Assembly: GCF_008329905.1 (NCBI RefSeq)
Contig: NZ_CP032155.1
Location: 1,054,001 to 1,118,000, forward strand
Reading direction: 5' to 3'
DNA: 64,000 bases
Source of the DNA: Mycobacterium sp. ELW1
GTDB taxonomy: Bacteria > Actinomycetota > Actinomycetes > Mycobacteriales > Mycobacteriaceae
The notes below the pieces were generated by a model. That model searched no databases, was not told the origin of the DNA, and saw only the letters and a program-made list of their open reading frames with translations. Position numbers and translations under genes: made by a program. This document shows positions 1-8,907 of the stretch, one piece after another. Each line of letters starts with the position of its first letter. Position 1 is the stretch's first letter.

Positions 1-16
1 TCCTCGAGCTCACGAC

Positions 17-55
17 TTGAGCGAGGCGCCGCACAAAGCCGATACGATCCCCCGG
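17..55 (+). promoter_or_regulatory. Candidate leaderless promoter of the rmlC-like gene
   Basis: A TACGAT hexamer at 43-48 sits 6 bases before the GTG start at 55, so a transcript starting about 7 bases downstream would begin at the start codon. No Shine-Dalgarno sequence precedes the GTG. Leaderless genes are common in mycobacteria. A possible -35 (TTGAGC, 17-22) is 20 bases away, longer than ideal. Inference from spacing only. Confidence 0.35.
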
Positions 56-636
56 TGAAGGTAGAGGTGCGCGAGACGACAATCCCGGAAGTCCTAGTCG
101 TGGACCACGAGGTCTTCGAGGATGAGCGCGGATTCTTCATGGAGGTGTACCGCTCGGATCAGTTCGCGGAATACGCGGATCTTGGTCTCCCAAGTAGTTT
201 CGTGCAGCTCAACCACAGCCGTAGTGCTCGTCACGTGACCCGCGGCCTCCACTTCCAGTGGGAACCCCCGATGGGCAAATTGATGCGCGTGGTGCGTGGT
301 GAGGCATTCCTGGTCGCTGTCGATATTCGCCCGGACTCGCCGACCCTTGGCCAGTACGCGAGCATCATCGCCAACGAACGCAACCGTCTGCAGCTGTGGG
401 CACCCGCAAGCTTCGCGCGCGGGTTTTGTACGCTCTCCGAGGTGGCCGAAGTCGAGTACATGACGACAGGTACGTACAACGCCGCTGCCGAGTCAGGCAT
501 TCGGTGGAATGATCCAACGATCGGTATCGAGTGGCCGGTTGAGGAGCCGATTCTGTCTCACAAGGATTCCAAAGCGCAGTCACTTGCAGAGTGGCTGGAA
601 AGGCCTGAGGCGCAAGCCTTTTCAACAGGGGGATAG
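55..636 (+). CDS. rmlC: dTDP-4-dehydrorhamnose 3,5-epimerase-like protein (RmlC family)
   Basis: A 193-residue cupin-fold sugar epimerase, the usual length for RmlC, which converts dTDP-4-keto-6-deoxyglucose to the 4-keto-rhamnose form in dTDP-sugar synthesis. Family signatures visible in order: RGLHFQ (catalytic His near residue 65), the Lys in MGKLMRVVRGE, LWAPASFARGF, the Tyr in VEYMTTG, and GIRWNDPTIGIEWP near residue 150. The usual GFAHGF motif reads SFARGF, so one conserved His is Arg. It is followed after 5 bases by an SDR epimerase and then by an RmlD-like reductase, so it belongs to a deoxysugar operon. No rmlA or rmlB is in the window. The precise sugar product is uncertain because of the substitution and of the SDR partner. 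Confidence 0.8.
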   Translation: MKVEVRETTIPEVLVVDHEVFEDERGFFMEVYRSDQFAEYADLGLPSSFVQLNHSRSARHVTRGLHFQWEPPMGKLMRVVRGEAFLVAVDIRPDSPTLGQYASIIANERNRLQLWAPASFARGFCTLSEVAEVEYMTTGTYNAAAESGIRWNDPTIGIEWPVEEPILSHKDSKAQSLAEWLERPEAQAFSTGG

Positions 637-641
637 GTTCG

Positions 642-1643
642 ATGAGGATATTCATCGCGGGGGGCGCCGGATATATCGGTACCGTGTTGGCACCCCGCTT
701 GGCTGCCCGTGGCTACGATGTGACCGTCGCCGATTTGGCCTGGTTCGGTAACCACCTGCCTCCGGAAATCCCGGTCATTCACCAGGATGTCATGTCCATT
801 TCGGAAGATGACCTCGCAGGAATTGACGTGGTCATATTCCTGGCCGGCTTGTCGAACGATCCTATGGCCGAGTTCAGTCCTGTCCTCAATTACGTACACA
901 ACGCAGCGGCTCCGGCAAACCTGGCCTACCTCGCCAAACGTGCGGGTGTGCGGCGGTTCGTTTTCGCGTCGTCTTGTTCGGTTTACGGATTTACTGAGGA
1001 CGAGCTGTGGGACGAGGATTCACCGACCGTCACCGCGCATCCATATGGAATCAGCAAGTTGCAGGCCGAAGCAGGCGTTCGACATCTGCAGGACAGCTCA
1101 TTCAGCGTCATCATCCTGCGAAAAGGGACGGTGTGCGGCTATAGCCCTCGCATGAGATTGGACTTGGTCATCAACACGATGTTCAAGACCGCTTTGCAGG
1201 ACGGCAACATCACCGTCAACAACCCGTCTATCTGGCGACCGATTTTATCTATCCAGGATGCAACTGCTGGGTATATTCGCGCAGTCGAAGCCAGTCCCTC
1301 GGTAAGTGGAACATTCAATATTGCGTCGGAGAACACAACGCTGGGTGCGCTCGCCGACCAGATCGAGGCGACGCTCAGGCGAGAGCTCGACTTGGAGCCT
1401 GAGTTGCGGATTCTCGAGAAGGCGGACTTCCGCAACTACAAGGTTTCCGTGGATCGCGCTCGGGTGCAGCTCGGATTCAAACCCGCCTATGGCATAGACC
1501 GCATCGTCGAGGATCTTATTCGGCACCGAAATGAATTCGCCGATATGGACAATCCCGCCTACTACAACATCGCCACATTCCGGAACATCATGAGCGGCGA
1601 AACCGCCGCGCAAGGCCACACGGCCCTGAGCCCGGTGGACTAG
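642..1643 (+). CDS. NAD-dependent epimerase/dehydratase (extended SDR), nucleotide-sugar modifying
   Basis: A 333-residue extended short-chain dehydrogenase. The Rossmann motif GGAGYIG lies at about residues 7-13, the active-site Ser region is SSCSVYG near residue 110, and the catalytic pair is YGISK near residue 135. These residues and the length fit NDP-sugar 4-epimerases, dehydratases or reductases. It starts at ATG 642, 5 bases after the RmlC-like gene, and is followed 2 bases later by the RmlD-like gene, so the three are almost certainly cotranscribed and act on one nucleotide sugar. The exact reaction cannot be read from the sequence. Confidence 0.8.
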   Translation: MRIFIAGGAGYIGTVLAPRLAARGYDVTVADLAWFGNHLPPEIPVIHQDVMSISEDDLAGIDVVIFLAGLSNDPMAEFSPVLNYVHNAAAPANLAYLAKRAGVRRFVFASSCSVYGFTEDELWDEDSPTVTAHPYGISKLQAEAGVRHLQDSSFSVIILRKGTVCGYSPRMRLDLVINTMFKTALQDGNITVNNPSIWRPILSIQDATAGYIRAVEASPSVSGTFNIASENTTLGALADQIEATLRRELDLEPELRILEKADFRNYKVSVDRARVQLGFKPAYGIDRIVEDLIRHRNEFADMDNPAYYNIATFRNIMSGETAAQGHTALSPVD

Positions 1644-1645
1644 CC

Positions 1646-2518
1646 GTGGCCGCGGTGATGGTGTTAGGCGCCACCGGTCAGCTCGGCGCCGATGTGGTGG
1701 ATGCTTTCGGTTCCGCCCGATCCGAGGTGATTGGTCTGGGGCATCGTGAAGTGGACGTGACGGATTTCGCGTCTGTTTCGGCAGTCGTAGGAGCGGCGCG
1801 CCCAGCACTCGTTGTTAACACCACCGCCTTCCATAACCTCGAGCTCTGTGAGGAGGATCAGACCTCTGCGTTTGCGGTCAATGCGATTGGAGCCCGCAAT
1901 GTGGCGATGGCGGCCCATGCCACTGGGGCAGCCCTTATTCACATCAGCACGGATTATGTCTTCGACGGCTTAAAGCAATCTCCCTACGATGAGGGCGATT
2001 TGCCTGGACCGCTCAATGTTTACGGGGCTTCGAAACTCGCGGGCGAGCAACTGGTTCGCGCGGCTTGTCCTCGGTCCTTCGTCGTGCGTACGTCCGGCCT
2101 CTACGGGCCTCGCCCGTGCCGGGCCAAAGGTGGCTTGAACTTTCCCTTGTTGATGCTCAAGCTTGCGAGGGAAAAGGGTGAGCTGACAGTGGTGACTGAC
2201 GAAGTTGTTTGTCCGACTTATACTCCGGACCTGGCTCGGCAACTTGTCGCTTTGTCGAACACGGAAGCTTACGGCACCGTTCATGCTACCGGTGTGGGCG
2301 AAGTATCCTGGCACGGATTCGCCACAGAGATTCTTCGGCTCAGTGGCCTTACGAATGTGCCGGTCCACGAGGCCACATCTGCAACCATGGTGCGAAAAGT
2401 AAAGCGCCCTTCATATTCGATTCTCGCGCACCGCCGGTTGCAGCAGTTGGACATCGTGGCGATGCGGCCATGGGAGGAAGCTTTAACCGACTACGTCCGA
2501 CTACTCGGTCAGCTCTAA
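1646..2518 (+). CDS. rmlD: dTDP-4-dehydrorhamnose reductase-like protein (RmlD family)
   Basis: A 290-residue SDR protein, the normal RmlD length. It would use NAD(P)H to reduce the 4-keto group of a dTDP-6-deoxyhexose. Visible motifs: GATGQLG (residues 8-14), STDYVFDG (about 100-107) and the catalytic YGASKLAGE (about 125). It starts at GTG 1646, two bases after the preceding stop. It is third in the trio with the RmlC-like and SDR genes and overlaps the end of the convergent glycosyltransferase gene by 4 bases (2515-2518). As the RmlC partner is atypical, the product could be L-rhamnose or a related 6-deoxysugar. Confidence 0.75.
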   Translation: MAAVMVLGATGQLGADVVDAFGSARSEVIGLGHREVDVTDFASVSAVVGAARPALVVNTTAFHNLELCEEDQTSAFAVNAIGARNVAMAAHATGAALIHISTDYVFDGLKQSPYDEGDLPGPLNVYGASKLAGEQLVRAACPRSFVVRTSGLYGPRPCRAKGGLNFPLLMLKLAREKGELTVVTDEVVCPTYTPDLARQLVALSNTEAYGTVHATGVGEVSWHGFATEILRLSGLTNVPVHEATSATMVRKVKRPSYSILAHRRLQQLDIVAMRPWEEALTDYVRLLGQL

Positions 2519-3657
2519 AACGAGTCCGAGTAGTCCGGCGCTTCACCGATCACCCAGCGGAAGTACCGCTCGTGATCACGCCCAACCTTGTCCCACGAGT
2601 AATACTGGGTGATCCGTTCTCTGCAAGCTATCGCAGCTTCTGGCCGAAGGGTGTCGGCATCGCGGTCGGCTCGTTCAAGCGCAGCCAAGAGCGACCCCGG
2701 CTCTTTCGTCCACAACAAACCATTGCCAGCCAGAACTTCTCGGTTGAAACGTACATCGTGAGCTAGCACGAGATTGCCACAGCCCATCGCCTTGAGGAGC
2801 GACGGATTCGTACCGCCGACTTCATGGCCATGGAGATATGCCTTCGCCCCAAGGTGTAGAGCCTCGATGTGACCATCGGTGTAGACAGGCCCGAGGAAAC
2901 GAATGCGGGGGTCCTTTGTCTTATGAAGCTCTTTGAGGTACTCGCTCTCGTAGTTCGCGCCGCCGGCGACAAGCAGTGGCTCCTTCACTGATGAACGCTC
3001 GAACTCGCGCAAGATTATGTCGATGTTGTTCTCGGGCTCCATGCGACACGCAACCAAGTAGTATGAACCCGGCTCAACGCCGTACTCCGCGAGTATCGCG
3101 CGATGCCGCGAATCATCCTCGACTTCAAGGGTATTGCCGCCGTTGGTCAGGAACGCGCTAGGTGTTCCCCACTCCTCGATGTAGAACTTCTGGAGCTCCT
3201 TGGCGTCAGACACGAGGTGCTTGGTGATGTGTCGAGCGAGCCAATAGTTGGCTATCAGATACGCCCGAGCAATGCGGCCCCATTTGCGTCGCTTCCAGTC
3301 GAGGCCGTCGGTGTTGATGACAATGCGCCGACGTAGCAAGAAATGAGGGATGTATGCCCACACCGTCCGGCACGCGAGCACGTAGTACACGTCGTGTCGG
3401 CGAGTGAACAAGGCATGGAGGCTGCACAACAGCTCATGCAAGACCGTCTCAGTGAATTTGCCGTAAACCGTTGGCAGCCGGACGAGTTGAACCCCGTGGA
3501 ATTGGTCGCCCACTTCCGGAGCTGTGTACTTCGGCATGCAGTACAACCTCACCTCGTGACCTGAATCCACGAGCCTAGGCCCCAACTCAGTCACCAATGT
3601 GTCGAAACCGCTCCAGGCTGCTGGAACACCACGTGCCCCGAATATCGATATTTTCAT
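2515..3657 (-). CDS. Glycosyltransferase family 4 protein (DUF1972-type N-terminus)
   Basis: A 380-residue GT-B glycosyltransferase. The N-terminus MKISIFGARGVPAAWSGFDT, with its GxRGxPA segment, is typical of GT4 enzymes with a DUF1972 N-terminal domain, many of which are rhamnosyltransferases for surface polysaccharides. The nucleotide-sugar-binding half follows, including GPVYTDGHIEALHLGAKAY and HEVGGTNPSLLKAMGCG. ATG 3657 is preferred because this motif begins there; an in-frame upstream start at 3687 would add ten residues with no family resemblance. It is the last gene of a minus-strand block and converges on the rmlD-like gene. Predicted to be cytoplasmic or membrane-associated, adding a sugar to a lipid-linked repeat unit. 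Donor and acceptor unknown. Confidence 0.8.
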   Translation of the reverse strand: MKISIFGARGVPAAWSGFDTLVTELGPRLVDSGHEVRLYCMPKYTAPEVGDQFHGVQLVRLPTVYGKFTETVLHELLCSLHALFTRRHDVYYVLACRTVWAYIPHFLLRRRIVINTDGLDWKRRKWGRIARAYLIANYWLARHITKHLVSDAKELQKFYIEEWGTPSAFLTNGGNTLEVEDDSRHRAILAEYGVEPGSYYLVACRMEPENNIDIILREFERSSVKEPLLVAGGANYESEYLKELHKTKDPRIRFLGPVYTDGHIEALHLGAKAYLHGHEVGGTNPSLLKAMGCGNLVLAHDVRFNREVLAGNGLLWTKEPGSLLAALERADRDADTLRPEAAIACRERITQYYSWDKVGRDHERYFRWVIGEAPDYSDSF

Positions 3658-4000
3658 TGCTGGTAATGGTAACGGCCTATCCCGCATCTTTGCGAGGGAT
3701 CAGTGCGACAAGCGATCTCAGCTTCGCCCGCGCACCGCGCAAACGTCATCACCCCCGAAAGGTCCAGCTACTGGCCCTCAAACGCCGGATCGGCGCCATG
3801 CTCGCTGTAGAAAGCAGGCAGCGTGCTTTTGCCGCCCTGCGCGGCGCCACGGTCCGATCTACGTCAACGCCCCCGGTCGACAAACACGATGCATGATCAC
3901 ACAGGTGGTCTTGGACACCCGACCGTGTGCAAATCCCGCGCTGCCGGCTCTGGAAGCAGCCATGTTGCGGTTGGGGCGGTGCCGAAGCGGGCTGATGCGT
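3658..4000. other. Intergenic stretch between two glycosyltransferase genes
   Basis: No convincing gene, terminator or repeat in these 343 bases. Short open frames here do not resemble known proteins. It may carry a promoter for the minus-strand GT4 gene, but I cannot place one. Confidence 0.4.
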
Positions 4001-4960
4001 TCAACTCATGCGCGAGTATCCCGGCTGAATTCCGGGGGCGGCAGCACCCGGAGACTGCAGATCTCCGACTACATATTGGTGGGCCAGCGTTGTGAGCTCG
4101 AGCAGCCGTGACCGACGCGGTCCAAAAAGTATTGCCTTGACGAGCGCCTTTGTGAACGACACAGCCGCTAATCGCCCCGCGATAACGCGGTAGCGAAGTG
4201 AGAGCTTCGGCGATCGTGTGAGCGCCAACTGAAGCTTCAAAACATCGAGCGAGCCGACGCCGGCGGCAAAATTCGATTCACTAGTTGTTCCGTAGGTGTG
4301 CACCCGGACGGAAAGGGGCTTATCGATCCAAGCAGCGGCACCGTGCTCAAGTAATGCTAGGCAGAAGCCCACGTCCAACAACTGCGGTAGCTCGTGCGAG
4401 AAGCCTCCGACGCTTTCTCCGGCGTCCCGGTTGAACATGATGGCGGTCGGCTCGCCGAAGAGGTTTCGTCGCGCTCCGTCACGAATGAACCTCTCAAGGA
4501 GTACGACGCCGTCGGTGCATTCAGACAATGGTTCCAGTGGTCCATGGAGCTCACTGGAGTCGCGAAGGAAGGTCTCAACAGTCGAGTCGACTGTGCGCCG
4601 TGAGAACGCCAGCATCGCCTGAGGAAACGACTCGAGAGCGGAAACCATCAGCGAGATTGCACCAGGAAGAAGATAGTCATCAGCATGTACGAACTTGACA
4701 TACTTGCCACGAGCCAGACGAATACACCGGTTGTGGTTGCCAACTAATCCGAGGTTGTGGTCATTCGTGAGTACGTGAATACTATCCGAGTATTTACGGC
4801 AAATTGTGACAGTATCATCAGTTGAACAGTCGTCAATCACAAGGACTTCGACGTTGTCGTAGTCCTGCGAGGAAATGCTGCGAAGACAGCGCTCGACGGT
4901 CGCCTCGCTGTTGTATGTGGGAACGCATACCGTAACAAGGGGTGGCGGTGGCGCAGTCAC
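4001..4960 (-). CDS. Glycosyltransferase family 2 protein
   Basis: A GT-A fold glycosyltransferase of about 319 residues. The N-terminus has the GT2 core: LVTVCVPTYNSEATVERCL, VLVIDDCSTDDT, then KFVHADDYLLPG with the metal-binding DxD-like acidic cluster. I prefer the GTG at 4960. It follows the sequence GGAAGG at a good Shine-Dalgarno distance, and its G is shared with the TAG stop of the upstream DUF616 gene, a typical translational coupling. The ATG at 4975 would give five extra residues but has poor spacing. It probably transfers one sugar of the polysaccharide repeat. Substrate unknown. Confidence 0.82.
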   Translation of the reverse strand: MTAPPPPLVTVCVPTYNSEATVERCLRSISSQDYDNVEVLVIDDCSTDDTVTICRKYSDSIHVLTNDHNLGLVGNHNRCIRLARGKYVKFVHADDYLLPGAISLMVSALESFPQAMLAFSRRTVDSTVETFLRDSSELHGPLEPLSECTDGVVLLERFIRDGARRNLFGEPTAIMFNRDAGESVGGFSHELPQLLDVGFCLALLEHGAAAWIDKPLSVRVHTYGTTSESNFAAGVGSLDVLKLQLALTRSPKLSLRYRVIAGRLAAVSFTKALVKAILFGPRRSRLLELTTLAHQYVVGDLQSPGAAAPGIQPGYSRMS

Positions 4961-5805
4961 TATCGGACCTTCCATCTCTCACGTCGAGCTGTGACAGCGC
5001 TCTTGATACCATCTTTGACGAATCGCGCAGTATCAAAGAGCTCGCTGTTGAGCGAAGCGGGCTTCCAATGTCCAGCGCCTGGCGGGCGGCCGACATCTGA
5101 AAATGTCCGCCATTCGTGAAAGTCAGACTCAAAGTTGTCTGCCGGAAATGGCATTACACTTAACTCCGGGGTGGCGGCACAGGCGTATGGAAAGGATAGT
5201 TGGTCTCGCCGCGAATAACGGAGTACCTGTTCCCACCAAATTGTGTTGAACCTCTCGACGGCCGCATTATTACGCCGTATCAGAATGGCCGTCCAATAAA
5301 CTGGCTGCGCAAACAGATTCGGCATTGTTCGCGAATAGGTTCTTTTCTGCTCCCTCACTCGTCGGGGATCATCGAAGCGGCCATGGAGGATCGCTTCAAA
5401 CTCCTCCGAGAGCGACTGGTGGTAGCTGTGTAGAGGCAGGGCGACGTCCACACCTGCAGGGAGAAACCTCTCGACAAGTTCCTCCACGGCGACCTTCAGC
5501 CGGACGCGATTATCAATCCAGACCGTCACGTCGTATGTCGAAAGGGCGGGATGCCCAAGGATCTTGATAGCTCGTGCGCTCCTGATCGGATCCCCTGGGA
5601 CGCGCTCTTTATCTTGAATGTGCGTCCATGGTGAAGTGGGTGATGGAGTCTGTCCGACGACTGGAGCTGCCGCCACCGAGGCGTCTTCGAACCGGTAATA
5701 ATCGATATTGCCCGCAGGATAATCTAGGCTATCTTGATCAGGTAATATTGCCGTGGGCGTCTCGTATCCCCCGATTGTTGCAGTATAAAGCGCGATGTCA
5801 GCCAC
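4960..5805 (-). CDS. DUF616 / TOD1-MUCI70 glycosyltransferase-like protein
   Basis: A 281-residue protein. The N-terminus IALYTATIGGYETP, the central KILGHP...YDVTVWIDNRVRL and the following LPLHSYHQSLSEEFEAI match the DUF616 pattern (a W-I-D acidic motif preceded by a 'KxxxHxxxxxYD' block), a family related to plant TOD1/MUCI70 glycosyltransferases. The GTG start at 5805 has an AGGAAG Shine-Dalgarno sequence 5-6 bases upstream. It is translationally coupled to the GT2 gene downstream. Role inferred from family and locus: a sugar transfer in polysaccharide assembly. No biochemical function is firmly established for bacterial members. Confidence 0.7.
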   Translation of the reverse strand: MADIALYTATIGGYETPTAILPDQDSLDYPAGNIDYYRFEDASVAAAPVVGQTPSPTSPWTHIQDKERVPGDPIRSARAIKILGHPALSTYDVTVWIDNRVRLKVAVEELVERFLPAGVDVALPLHSYHQSLSEEFEAILHGRFDDPRRVREQKRTYSRTMPNLFAQPVYWTAILIRRNNAAVERFNTIWWEQVLRYSRRDQLSFPYACAATPELSVMPFPADNFESDFHEWRTFSDVGRPPGAGHWKPASLNSELFDTARFVKDGIKSAVTARRERWKVR

Positions 5806-5940
5806 GTTTTCTTCCTACGCTACCTAGATCGTCGAACTCTCGTTTCAGTTCTACTTGCTCTGCCCCATTGAATCCTTCATATGAACCGCGGTGAATTGCC
5901 AGTGTGCGGCCCCCTTGTGATCCGGCGAAGCCCGCAAACC

Positions 5941-7293
5941 TCACCTAACTCGAACCTGCCGTACGAGCCCGCGCAGTCCACGAGACAGTAGCTGCTTGAT
6001 CATGGCAAAGTCACCGGGTCTGAACCTATAGAAGTCACCAATCGAGGTGCCGCATTTTTTGATCGACCACGCAATTCCTATGTTACTTGAAATTAAGTTT
6101 CCGACTAAGGTCGCAGTTGCCGCACCCATTGCACCAAATCTTGGGGCCAACAGCAAAACTAATGCGATGTTGACAACGCATGCCACAAGCAGGGCTGAAC
6201 TCCGCAGGTGCGGGTGCCCAGACGATGAGAGTGCCACCCCCGCGAGTGATCCTGGATTTCCTAGACAGACGGCAGTCAAAAGTATGAAAAGTACCGGAAT
6301 CGATGCCGAGAAATCCCGGCCGAATAATAAGGGTACAAGTATCGGCGATACTACTCCGACCGCCAGGCAGAGAATTAAAACAATTATCGTTGAAACTCGC
6401 GAGAGATCGCCCACTTCCGCCGGTCGTACACCTCGATCGCTGAGGTGGGTAAACGCAGTTTCTCGGAGCGCGGAGTTGACCATGAGCGGCAATTCACTTA
6501 TCGACACAGCAACGGCGTATAGACCGAGTTCGAAGGCGCCAGCTAAAGGCGACATGAGCACCTGATCGATGCGCATCAGAAGTATTCCAGATATCGTGCC
6601 TACCCATATCCCGGCTCCGAACCGCAATACTTGCCTATTCGTTACGACCTCGAGTGTTGCGGCAGGCGGTTGTGTTGTCAAGAGCGGTATATAGATGATC
6701 GCGCCAGTCAAGGTCGAAGTGATTGTCACGATTGCCGCTGCTACGAGCCCGAGTTCTCCAATTGAGAAAAGCACAGTTAGAGGGATCAACTTCGTCGCCG
6801 CGGTGATTATGCGCTCGACTGTTATCGCGGTCCATCTGTTCTGTGCAGCTGCTACGGCACGTACTATGGACAAAAGAAGAGAGGGAATAATCAGAGCAGC
6901 AGACACCATAATAAGGCGACGAACGGTGGGATTGTCACCGCTGATCCAGGGCGACACTATGACGAGGATCGCGGTCGCGATCGCCGCGGGAACCAAGGTC
7001 AGCACCATACCGCGTTTAGCGATCATCTTGGTCCTGCTGCGGTCTTGAGCGATAAAAAAGGTCACAGCCTCGGGTAGCCCGATCGTTGCTACTGTGACGG
7101 TCAGAGCGAGCGGAGTGGTGGCTGCTGCTAGTTGACCCCGCCCCTCGACGCTGAGGGCATGAGCAAGGATCGGTCCCGTAGCGAATGACGCCGCTGGCGT
7201 GAAGATTCCGCCGATCAGGTTGATCGCGGCATGTCGTGCAAGACCAGAACCCCGGTAACCGTTCTCGTCTGAGTCCGATGACGGTCCGTTCAC
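5941..7293 (-). CDS. Polysaccharide flippase, Wzx-like (MOP exporter superfamily)
   Basis: A 450-residue integral membrane protein with about 12-14 hydrophobic segments spread over the whole length, and the N-terminal pattern HAAINLIGGIFTPAASFATG seen in Wzx/MATE-like oligosaccharide flippases. These move undecaprenyl- or polyprenyl-linked repeat units across the plasma membrane before polymerisation. The start is GTG 7293. It lies in the minus-strand glycosyltransferase block, and a Wzy-like polymerase and a Wzc-like kinase are nearby, which supports a Wzx/Wzy-type pathway. Its codon use is visibly less GC-rich than that of the genes right of 25 kb. Confidence 0.82.
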   Translation of the reverse strand: MNGPSSDSDENGYRGSGLARHAAINLIGGIFTPAASFATGPILAHALSVEGRGQLAAATTPLALTVTVATIGLPEAVTFFIAQDRSRTKMIAKRGMVLTLVPAAIATAILVIVSPWISGDNPTVRRLIMVSAALIIPSLLLSIVRAVAAAQNRWTAITVERIITAATKLIPLTVLFSIGELGLVAAAIVTITSTLTGAIIYIPLLTTQPPAATLEVVTNRQVLRFGAGIWVGTISGILLMRIDQVLMSPLAGAFELGLYAVAVSISELPLMVNSALRETAFTHLSDRGVRPAEVGDLSRVSTIIVLILCLAVGVVSPILVPLLFGRDFSASIPVLFILLTAVCLGNPGSLAGVALSSSGHPHLRSSALLVACVVNIALVLLLAPRFGAMGAATATLVGNLISSNIGIAWSIKKCGTSIGDFYRFRPGDFAMIKQLLSRGLRGLVRQVRVR

Positions 7294-7440
7294 GGGACGT
7301 TACAACTTCGATAAAGGTTTCGGTTCAGCCGTTCGGCTGCAATCTGGTCTACGGAAAAGGTCGTCTCGAAAGGTCGGCGCGCCAGCATATAAGTGCCGCG
7401 GGCGATCCGAACTGCGGTTGACATGCATTCGGCAGCGGGG
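7294..7440 (-). pseudogene. Possible remnant of a glycosyltransferase C-terminus
   Basis: The minus strand here can be read as STAVRIARGTYMLA, then FETTFSVDQIAAERL and NLYRSC before a stop. This resembles the closing helix of GT4 glycosyltransferases (FSVDxxA...LYRxL). No N-terminal or donor-binding region is left, because the O-methyltransferase gene ends at 7493. I read it as a decayed gene end left by rearrangement between the flippase and methyltransferase genes. The similarity is short and could be chance. Confidence 0.3.
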
Positions 7441-7492
7441 GTCAGTTCACTTACGAGCGGCTTTGACCGAGGGCTGGTCACGGCAGGTCGAC

Positions 7493-8308
7493 CTAAGCTC
7501 TTCGGATGAATGCACTGCCGGACTTGTCGGGCATCAGAACCACTCGCTCACCAGCCTCCTTGCAGAACTCGTCGATGGCTTGCTTGGCGCCAGGCCAATG
7601 GCCGCTCGAATAGTCGTGCAGCATAAGTAGCCCGCCTGGGCTCAGGCGTGGGTAAAAGAAATCCAAGCCGGCCTTCATTGGGTCGTAGAGGTCGCAGTCC
7701 AAGCTCACCGCGCAATATCGCGCTGAGTCGTGCTCCGCGGCCAACGACTGAGGGAACCAGCCCGGGTAGAAGCGGCACACCCTGCTCGGCTCGCCGATCA
7801 CTTGGCGCACATGATCGATTGAAGTATCGGAGAAATCGCGGTCCTTATCGGCGTCCACCCCGGTCAGGTCCCGTTTGTCGAATCCTTCGAATGTGTCGAA
7901 GAGATCGACGTTGCGGCCATGCAGGTCACCGAAGTGTGCCAGCACAGCGGCCGTATTACCCCGCCAAACGCCAAGCTCGGCCAAGTCGCCTTCAACGTTG
8001 TCGTCGAAGATCTGTTTGAGGTTCAACACCAGTGACCAGAACCGTGGCCAGTCCCCGCCGTTGTTAGCGCGGTTAGTGGAGAGGAACCGTCTGTGCAGAT
8101 CCTTGAACTCTATTGGGTGCTGCCCAAATACTGCTTGGGAATCGGGTTGATATGCCAGGTAGAGGTTCGCTGCGTTGGACATCCCGAGTCGGAAGGGCGC
8201 TCTTTGCAGGTTGTGCTTGGCCAGCGATTTCTGTTCTGCTGCTTTCTTGACAAGCAGCCTCTTCCGTTCGGCTGCTGGTGCCCGCATCCATCGACTGATT
8301 CGGCTCAC
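7493..8308 (-). CDS. TylF/MycF-family sugar O-methyltransferase
   Basis: A SAM-dependent methyltransferase of about 271 residues. Visible motifs: DLAELGVWRGNTAAVLAHF (SAM-binding glycine loop), VDLFDTFEGFD, YCAVSLDCDLYDPMKAGLDF (the metal-binding acidic residues of MycF-type enzymes) and SPGGLLMLHDY. Members methylate hydroxyls on sugars of macrolides, glycopeptidolipids or polysaccharides. GTG 8308 is chosen because GAGAGGGGG lies 6 bases upstream; an in-frame start at 8356 has no such site. It is first in the minus-strand block and probably methylates a sugar of the repeat unit. The acceptor hydroxyl is unknown. Confidence 0.78.
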   Translation of the reverse strand: MSRISRWMRAPAAERKRLLVKKAAEQKSLAKHNLQRAPFRLGMSNAANLYLAYQPDSQAVFGQHPIEFKDLHRRFLSTNRANNGGDWPRFWSLVLNLKQIFDDNVEGDLAELGVWRGNTAAVLAHFGDLHGRNVDLFDTFEGFDKRDLTGVDADKDRDFSDTSIDHVRQVIGEPSRVCRFYPGWFPQSLAAEHDSARYCAVSLDCDLYDPMKAGLDFFYPRLSPGGLLMLHDYSSGHWPGAKQAIDEFCKEAGERVVLMPDKSGSAFIRRA

Positions 8309-8907
8309 GCCGATCCCCCTCTCGGTTGCTTTCCCAGAATCCGCAGGGTAGCGCAAGGAACTCTCCTTGGGAGGCGTCAGATGGCTTGTGTAGAGCGTCT
8401 AAGGTCCCTACGGACGGTCGACACCGACCGATCCGGTCTGCCAACAATGTATCTATGTGGACGTCAAGGTCGGCCAGGGCGTCCATGGGTCCGCAACAAC
8501 GCCGCCGCAAATCCCCTCCAGCACGGTTGCTCTACGCGCGCTCGGCGCAGTAGGACGACAAGCAGCGGTCTGGCAGTGACACGTCCGTGATAGTCCGGTA
8601 GTTAGGCCACAAAAGCCAGATAACGGCCCCCATCTGCCCACACAACGACATTAGTGTTGAATGAACGGTCGCACAGTCGCGTCAGCGGAGCGAACACCAC
8701 GCAAGGGCCTACCAGCTGGCCGGTGATCACTGGGCACAATTGCTGATGGCGGTGATCCAACTGGCAAAAGCTCGGCTTTGAGGAGAGACTGACCTAGAGT
8801 CGGATAACTGCCGCCAGATCCAACTGTTTGAGACCGCAAGCAAGTTCTGCTTGCGCGACCCGACACGACGAAGGTGTGGCGACAGGAGAGAGCAGCCAGT
8901 ACAAGAC
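8309..8907. other. Intergenic region between divergent methyltransferase and GT2 genes
   Basis: About 600 bases with no supportable gene. It should contain the divergent promoters of the minus-strand block and the plus-strand GT2/polymerase genes. Near its right end, 8835-8855 is a perfect 8-bp hairpin (CGCAAGCA, 5-base loop, TGCTTGCG) without a U-tract, 52 bases before the chosen GT2 start. Confidence 0.4.

Noticed and set aside
8357..8850. Possible transposase or other gene remnant in the gap before the GT2 gene
   Set aside because: No DDE motif, terminal inverted repeats or duplicated target site could be seen; short frames match nothing I recognise.
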